Assembly: GCA_002420105.1 (NCBI GenBank)
Contig: DIHJ01000024.1
Location: 14,350-24,487 of the forward strand
DNA from: Nitrospira sp. UBA5699
Lineage (GTDB): Bacteria; Nitrospirota; Nitrospiria; Nitrospirales; Nitrospiraceae
Reading direction: 5' to 3'
Length of the DNA stretch: 10,138 nt
Shown here: piece by piece, positions 6,570 to 10,138 of the stretch
How positions within the stretch are numbered: the first letter of the stretch is position 1
How the letters are laid out: every line of letters begins with the position of its first letter
Notes under the pieces: model-generated
Databases searched by the model: none
The model's input: the letters and a program-made list of their open reading frames with translations, nothing else
Told to the model about the DNA's origin: nothing
Program-made: the position numbers and the translations under genes

Positions 6570-6998
6570 TCAGGATTTCGCGGCGACGGCTTCGACCGGC
6601 GCTTCCGCCGACTCAGCTGCGCGCGCGGAACCGGACTGTGCTTTACCCTCTCCCACGAACTCCCGATCTTCGACCCTGGAGAACTTGCCCTTCTTGCCGC
6701 GCAGATAGTAGAGCTTGGCGCGCCGCACCTTGCCCTGACGTACCACGTCGATTTTCGTGACGATCGGCGAATGCACGGGGAAAATCCGCTCGACACCGAC
6801 GCCGTACGACACCTTGCGCACGGTGAACATCTCCGTATTGAGACTCCCTTTCCGGGCGATTACCGCGCCTTCGTAAACCTGAATGCGCTCTTTCTCGCCT
6901 TCGACCACTTTGACGTGGACACGGACCGTGTCCCCGATTTCAAAGTGCGGAACCGACTTCTTCTGCAACGACCGCTGAACCCGTTCTAATTGATTCAT
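6570..6998 (-). CDS. rplS: 50S ribosomal protein L19, with acidic/Ala-rich tail
   Basis: L19 (bL19) sits at the 30S-50S interface of the ribosome. The 142 residues begin MNQLERVQRSLQKK and continue with FEIGDTVRVHVKVVEGEKER (19-38), QVYEGAVIARKG (40-51), SYGVGVERIFPVHSP (64-78) and RRAKLYYLRGKKGK (92-105), all typical of the family. The core ends near residue 112; bacterial L19 is usually about 115-120 residues. The last 25-30 residues are an extra tail rich in Ala, Glu and Ser. The ATG at 6998 has a strong GAGGTGA-type Shine-Dalgarno that overlaps the trmD stop; only 4 nt separate the two genes. An upstream start at 7061 would lie inside trmD and adds no family sequence. Confidence 0.96.
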   Translation of the reverse strand: MNQLERVQRSLQKKSVPHFEIGDTVRVHVKVVEGEKERIQVYEGAVIARKGSLNTEMFTVRKVSYGVGVERIFPVHSPIVTKIDVVRQGKVRRAKLYYLRGKKGKFSRVEDREFVGEGKAQSGSARAAESAEAPVEAVAAKS

Positions 6999-7002
6999 GA
7001 CC

Positions 7003-7785
7003 TCACCTCTCCTCCCCGCATCGAACCGGCGTGCCCGGCACGCCTTCGCGAATAATGTCATCCAACAATTGTCTGTCTTCTACCGTGAACGCCCGATCTT
7101 TCAAGAGATCGGGCCGTTTCTCATAGGTCGCCCGCAAGGCTTCCTTCCGTCGCCAGAGGCGGATCGCTTCGTGATGCCCGGAAAGCAGCACCTCCGGAAC
7201 CGTCATGCCCCGGACCTCCGCCGGCCTGGTGTAGTGCGGATACTCCAGCAACGCGTCCGTAAACGATTCCTCGACGATCGATTCGGGATCGCCCAAGACG
7301 CCGGGAACCAGCCGCGCCGCGGCATCGATCAGCGTCAACACCGGCAGTTCGCCGCCCGTCAACACATAGTCGCCCACCGAAACTTCCTCCGGCTGGAGCG
7401 CCAGCCGCACCCGCTCGTCGATACCTTCGTAGTGTCCGCACAGCATCACGAGCCGGCGCGAATCCCCCGCCAAATTCTGCGCATAGGCCTGGGTGAAGGG
7501 ACGCCCGTGCGGTGAAGGCAGTAGGAGCCGGATCCGCTCGCCGTCCCGTTCATATTGTTCGCGGATCCGCTCCACGGCGCGGAGAATCGGTTCCGCCTTC
7601 ATCACCATGCCGGCGCCGCCTCCATAGGGTACATCGTCGGCGACTTTATGTTTGTCCAGCGTGTAATCCCTCAGGTTGTGCACCCGGACCTCCAGCAGGC
7701 CCTTTTCCCGGGCCCGCTTGAGGATGCTGCTCCCCAGCACCGACGCAACCATTTCGGGAAACAAGGTGATCACATCACAGCGCAT
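7003..7785 (-). CDS. trmD: tRNA (guanine-N1-)-methyltransferase TrmD
   Basis: TrmD methylates G37 next to the anticodon (m1G37) using S-adenosylmethionine, which prevents +1 frameshifting. The 260 residues show the SPOUT knot enzyme pattern: MRCDVITLFPEM (1-12), DDVPYGGGAGMVMK (50-63), LCGHYEGIDERV (115-126), the SAM-binding knot SVGDYVLTGGELPVL (136-150), and EESFTDALLEYPHYTRP (172-188), where Asp177 is the likely general-base position. The length is typical. The ATG overlaps the rimM stop by 11 nt, with AGGA 5-6 nt upstream inside rimM. The order rpsP-rimM-trmD-rplS is the classic bacterial arrangement. Confidence 0.97.
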   Translation of the reverse strand: MRCDVITLFPEMVASVLGSSILKRAREKGLLEVRVHNLRDYTLDKHKVADDVPYGGGAGMVMKAEPILRAVERIREQYERDGERIRLLLPSPHGRPFTQAYAQNLAGDSRRLVMLCGHYEGIDERVRLALQPEEVSVGDYVLTGGELPVLTLIDAAARLVPGVLGDPESIVEESFTDALLEYPHYTRPAEVRGMTVPEVLLSGHHEAIRLWRRKEALRATYEKRPDLLKDRAFTVEDRQLLDDIIREGVPGTPVRCGEER

Positions 7786-8287
7786 CTCGATCCTCGATCA
7801 ACCCTTCCACCGTGCGCACCGTCATCCGCCGACGCGCAACATCCACGGACGTAACGAACGTCTTCGCCGCGGGAACGAGCACCTCTCGACCGTCCTTCCG
7901 CACGACGAATACCTGATGCCCCGGCAGTTCCCAGATCGTCTCAACGAAGCCCAGATCACGCCCGTTCTCGTCCACGACGCTCATGCCGATGAGATCGCAT
8001 TCGTACAGCACACCTTCCTGCTGCATCGCCGGCTCCCGCCGAGGAACCTGGATCAGCCCTCCGCGAAGGATCCCGGCCTCCTCCGGCGTCGTGATCCCGG
8101 CGAACTGCACGATATAGGTCTCGCCGGCCCGGCGTACGTGCGTGACCGTCCGGTCGACCGTCTGCCCCGTCGCACTCACCACGCTTACGGCTCCAAGATG
8201 ATCGAACCGGCCGGGCACATCGCTCAAGGATCGAACCTTTACCGCACCCTTTACGCCGAAGGGCCGCTCGATCTTGCCGATGGTCAC
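7775..8287 (-). CDS. rimM: Ribosome maturation factor RimM
   Basis: RimM binds S19 and helps fold the 3' domain of 16S rRNA during 30S assembly. From the chosen start the product is 170 residues: an N-terminal barrel starting TIGKIERPFGVKGAVKV (2-18), then a PRC-barrel domain (about 90-165) with ECDLIGMSVVDENG and LGFVETIWELPGHQVFVV, and EVLVPA near the end. The start is open. GTG 8287 has an AGGA 7 nt upstream and puts the family N-terminus at residue 1. GTG 8311 is 4 nt after the rpsP stop and adds eight residues. An ATG at 8353 would overlap rpsP and give a Lys/Arg-rich leader that is only the shadow of the S16 tail. Its end overlaps trmD by 11 nt. Confidence 0.94.
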   Translation of the reverse strand: MTIGKIERPFGVKGAVKVRSLSDVPGRFDHLGAVSVVSATGQTVDRTVTHVRRAGETYIVQFAGITTPEEAGILRGGLIQVPRREPAMQQEGVLYECDLIGMSVVDENGRDLGFVETIWELPGHQVFVVRKDGREVLVPAAKTFVTSVDVARRRMTVRTVEGLIEDRDAL

Positions 8288-8315
8288 CAATTCTTCCTGG
8301 ACACCGGTCACGAAG

Positions 8316-8600
8316 TTAGGCCTTTTTCTTTTTCGCGGCCTTTTCCGCTTCAAACTGCTTCCACAGGCCGGAACGACGCAGCAACGTCTTGACCGTCACG
8401 GTCGGCTGAGCGCCCTGATGAAGCCAGGTCAGCACCCGTTCCTGCTTCAACTCCGGCAATCCCGCTTCCTTCAGCGGATCGAAGATGCCCAAAATTTCCA
8501 AGAAACGCCCGTCGCGCGGCTTGCGGGAGTCCGCAGCCACGACGCGATAGACCGGTCGCTTATGTCTTCCGGTTCTGGTCAACCTCAAATGAACGGCCAC
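8316..8600 (-). CDS. rpsP: 30S ribosomal protein S16
   Basis: S16 (bS16) is a 30S protein needed for assembly of the 5' domain of 16S rRNA. The 94 residues begin MAVHLRLTRTGRHKRPVYRV, then ADSRKPRDGRFLEILGIFDP (23-42), and end in a Lys-rich tail (AAKKKKA), all usual for the family. The start codon is GTG at 8600. It is supported by a consensus AAGGAGG 7 nt upstream. The next gene is rimM; in many bacteria a small KH-domain gene lies between them, but the gap here (4 to 28 nt) is too small for one. Confidence 0.97.
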   Translation of the reverse strand: MAVHLRLTRTGRHKRPVYRVVAADSRKPRDGRFLEILGIFDPLKEAGLPELKQERVLTWLHQGAQPTVTVKTLLRRSGLWKQFEAEKAAKKKKA

Positions 8601-8607
8601 TGTCCTT

Positions 8608-8614
8608 CCTCCTT
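8608..8614 (-). promoter_or_regulatory. Consensus Shine-Dalgarno of rpsP
   Basis: AAGGAGG lies 7 nt before the GTG at 8600. It is the best ribosome binding site in the window and fixes the non-ATG start of S16. Confidence 0.85.
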
Positions 8615-8637
8615 GATGAATGAGCCTTCAGCCATCC

Positions 8638-8685
8638 GCTGTCAGCTTCTTGGTTCCACATTCGATTCCGCATGGACCTGACAGC
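8638..8685 (-). repeat. Inverted repeat in the ffh-rpsP gap
   Basis: GCTGTCAG (8638-8645) and CTGACAGC (8678-8685) are perfect 8-bp complements around a 32-nt centre. Inside, GGTTCCA and TGGACC could extend the stem with a bulge. In the minus-strand transcript the hairpin would sit about 25 nt before the rpsP Shine-Dalgarno. No U-run follows, so it is not a normal terminator. It could be a leader structure, an RNA processing site, or chance. The rest of the 112-nt gap (8601-8712) holds only the rpsP Shine-Dalgarno; I see no convincing promoter. Confidence 0.4.
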
Positions 8686-8712
8686 CGGTCGCCGACAGCC
8701 CCATGCGATGAA

Positions 8713-10059
8713 TCACATCGACCGCAGAAGTTGCGCGAGCTGACGGCGCCCTCCGGCTCCCGTCATCACCTTCGCGATCTTTCGCGCCGAAAGAAACTGC
8801 TTGATCAATCGATTCACTTCCATCACGCTCGTTCCGCTTCCGCGGGCGATCCGCTTCTTGCGGCTGCCGTTGATCAGCGTGTGATCACGGCGTTCACGGG
8901 CCGTCATGGAATCGATCATCGCGACCACCCGCTTCATCTCACGTTCGGGCATCTGCCCGTCCATGGCGCCTTTCAACTTTGCGCCGCCCGGCAGCATACC
9001 GAGAATCTGCTCCAGCGAACCCAGCTTGCTGACCTGTCCCAGCTGAGCCCGGAAATCCTCCAGGGTAAACGTGTTGCTGGTCAGCCGTCTCTGCGCCTCT
9101 TCCGCCTGCTCCCGGGTAAAGGTCTCCTGAGCCTTCTCGATCAACGACAGCACGTCGCCCATCCCGAGAATGCGGGACGCCATCCGGTCCGGATGGAAGA
9201 GCTCGAGCGCATCGAGTTTTTCGCCGACGCCGAGGAATTTGATCGGCTTGCCGGTGACGGCTCTGATGGACAGCACCGCGCCTCCGCGGGCATCGCCTTC
9301 CACCTTCGTAAGAATGACGCCGGTCACCCCTACCCGTTGGTCGAACTGGCCGGCCATGGTCACGGCATCCTGGCCGGTCATCGCATCCGCCACCAACAGC
9401 ACTTCGTGAGGGCGCACCGCGGCTTTCACCGCCACCAGCTCGCCCATCAATTCGTCGTCGATATGGAGACGGCCGCCCGTGTCCAGCACGACCAGATCGT
9501 ATCCCTGATCACGCCCGCGTTCGACACCGGCCTGACAGATGCGGACGACGTCCGCCTGAGAAGCCCCGGCCCGATCCGCCCGATGAACGTCGATTCCGAG
9601 GTCGTGCCCCAGACTGGCCAACTGATCTCCGGCGGCGGGGCGCCGGGGATCCGCCGCCACTAACAGCACCCGCTTCCCCTGATTCTTGAACAGCTTGGCA
9701 AGTTTGCCGCAGGTCGTCGTCTTGCCCGCGCCCTGCAGCCCAACCATCATGACCACGGTCGGAGGCACCGAAGAGAGGGAAAGGCCGGCTCGCTCGCCGC
9801 CCATCATGGCCCGCAACTCGTCCCAGACGACCTTCACGACCTGATGACCGGGGGTCAGGCTTTGCAGGACCTCCTGCCCTACGGCTTTTTCACGCACACG
9901 CTCGATAAATTCCCGGACGATCTTGAAATTGACATCGGCTTCCAGCAGCGCGACGCGCACTTCCTTCAACGCTTCCGCGATATTCTGTTCGCTCAGCACA
10001 CCCGTGCCGCGAAGCTTCCTGAGAATGTGCTCGAATTTTTCGCTGAGTTGATCCAGCAT
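8713..10059 (-). CDS. ffh: Signal recognition particle protein Ffh (SRP54)
   Basis: Ffh is the GTPase of the signal recognition particle; with 4.5S RNA it brings nascent membrane and exported proteins to FtsY. The 448 residues show the N domain with ALLEADVNFKIV (37-48), the G domain with P-loop GLQGAGKTT (107-115), DPRRPAAGDQL (137-147), DTGGRLHID (193-201), TKVEGDARGGA (251-261) and GVGEKLDAL (277-285), then the M domain (about 330-448) with GMLPGG (354-359) and the RNA-binding block INGSRKKRIARGSGT (396-410). Length is normal. Two switch motifs differ from the common form: DTGGR for DTAGR and TKVE for TKxD. The ATG at 10059 gives the standard N-terminus; the Shine-Dalgarno is weak (GGTG, 4 nt away). 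It is the first gene of the cluster; its terminator-like leader hairpin is listed separately. Confidence 0.97.
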   Translation of the reverse strand: MLDQLSEKFEHILRKLRGTGVLSEQNIAEALKEVRVALLEADVNFKIVREFIERVREKAVGQEVLQSLTPGHQVVKVVWDELRAMMGGERAGLSLSSVPPTVVMMVGLQGAGKTTTCGKLAKLFKNQGKRVLLVAADPRRPAAGDQLASLGHDLGIDVHRADRAGASQADVVRICQAGVERGRDQGYDLVVLDTGGRLHIDDELMGELVAVKAAVRPHEVLLVADAMTGQDAVTMAGQFDQRVGVTGVILTKVEGDARGGAVLSIRAVTGKPIKFLGVGEKLDALELFHPDRMASRILGMGDVLSLIEKAQETFTREQAEEAQRRLTSNTFTLEDFRAQLGQVSKLGSLEQILGMLPGGAKLKGAMDGQMPEREMKRVVAMIDSMTARERRDHTLINGSRKKRIARGSGTSVMEVNRLIKQFLSARKIAKVMTGAGGRRQLAQLLRSM

Positions 10060-10071
10060 CGCGCACCAATG

Positions 10072-10113
10072 AAAAAGGCAATCGAAGCCTTAGCCCCAGA
10101 TCTCCGATCGCCT
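10072..10113 (-). terminator. Terminator-like hairpin just upstream of ffh (possible attenuator)
   Basis: On the minus strand AGGCGATCG (10113-10105) can pair with CGATTGCCT (10084-10076), a 9-bp stem with one G-U pair and a 20-nt loop, followed at once by a TTTTT run (10076-10072). This has the form of an intrinsic terminator. It ends only 12 nt before the ffh ATG. It either ends a gene beyond the window or acts within the ffh leader. The remaining bases up to 10138 hold no gene and no convincing promoter. Confidence 0.5.
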
Positions 10114-10138
10114 CGAAAAATCTAGCAAAAGAGCATCG

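Noticed and set aside
8288..8353. N-terminal Lys/Arg extension of RimM from ATG 8353
   Set aside because: Its basic stretch is the S16 Lys tail read in another frame and overlaps rpsP; GTG starts at 8311 or 8287 fit the family and have ribosome binding sites.

Overview
The window is a GC-rich bacterial chromosome segment with ordinary housekeeping genes. Gene order and protein style resemble Nitrospira (Nitrospirota). That is inference from general resemblance: there is no rRNA or marker search here, and a deltaproteobacterium-like lineage is not excluded. I saw no mobile element, CRISPR array, tRNA, rRNA or sign of recent transfer.

Layout, left to right. (1) 1-715, minus strand: thiS and the 5' part of thiG (thiazole synthesis for thiamine). 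The thiS start and thiG run off the left edge, with a good sigma70-like promoter just upstream of thiS. (2) 817-1293, plus strand: the only plus-strand gene, a stand-alone helix-hairpin-helix protein like the N-terminal domain of family X DNA polymerases. It converges on the next gene and shares a TTAA at the two stop codons. (3) 1290-10059, minus strand: eleven co-directional, closely packed genes. In transcription order they are ffh, rpsP, rimM, trmD, rplS, rnhB, yraN, ftsE, ftsX, envC-like and a ctpA-like S41 protease.

The first part of the long cluster serves protein targeting and ribosome or tRNA maturation (SRP GTPase, S16, 16S assembly factor, tRNA m1G37 methyltransferase, L19), then RNase HII and the YraN protein. 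The last part is a cell-envelope module: the FtsEX ABC-type complex, its periplasmic coiled-coil/LytM partner, and a periplasmic processing protease. Many junctions overlap or are only a few bases apart (GTGA, ATGA, ATGA, an 11-nt overlap, 4-nt and 7-nt gaps), which suggests one transcript with translational coupling. The largest gap inside the cluster is 112 nt between ffh and rpsP, and it holds an inverted repeat. A terminator-like hairpin lies immediately upstream of ffh.

Points worth a second look: a 15-residue tail after the Gly-Gly end of ThiS; a possible attenuator in the ffh leader; a Glu in place of the usual Asp in the Ffh G4 motif; the stand-alone PolX-type domain that keeps the lyase lysine; the LytM domain with lost zinc ligands beside ftsEX; and the translation/division gene mix. 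I found no clearly new multi-gene system.
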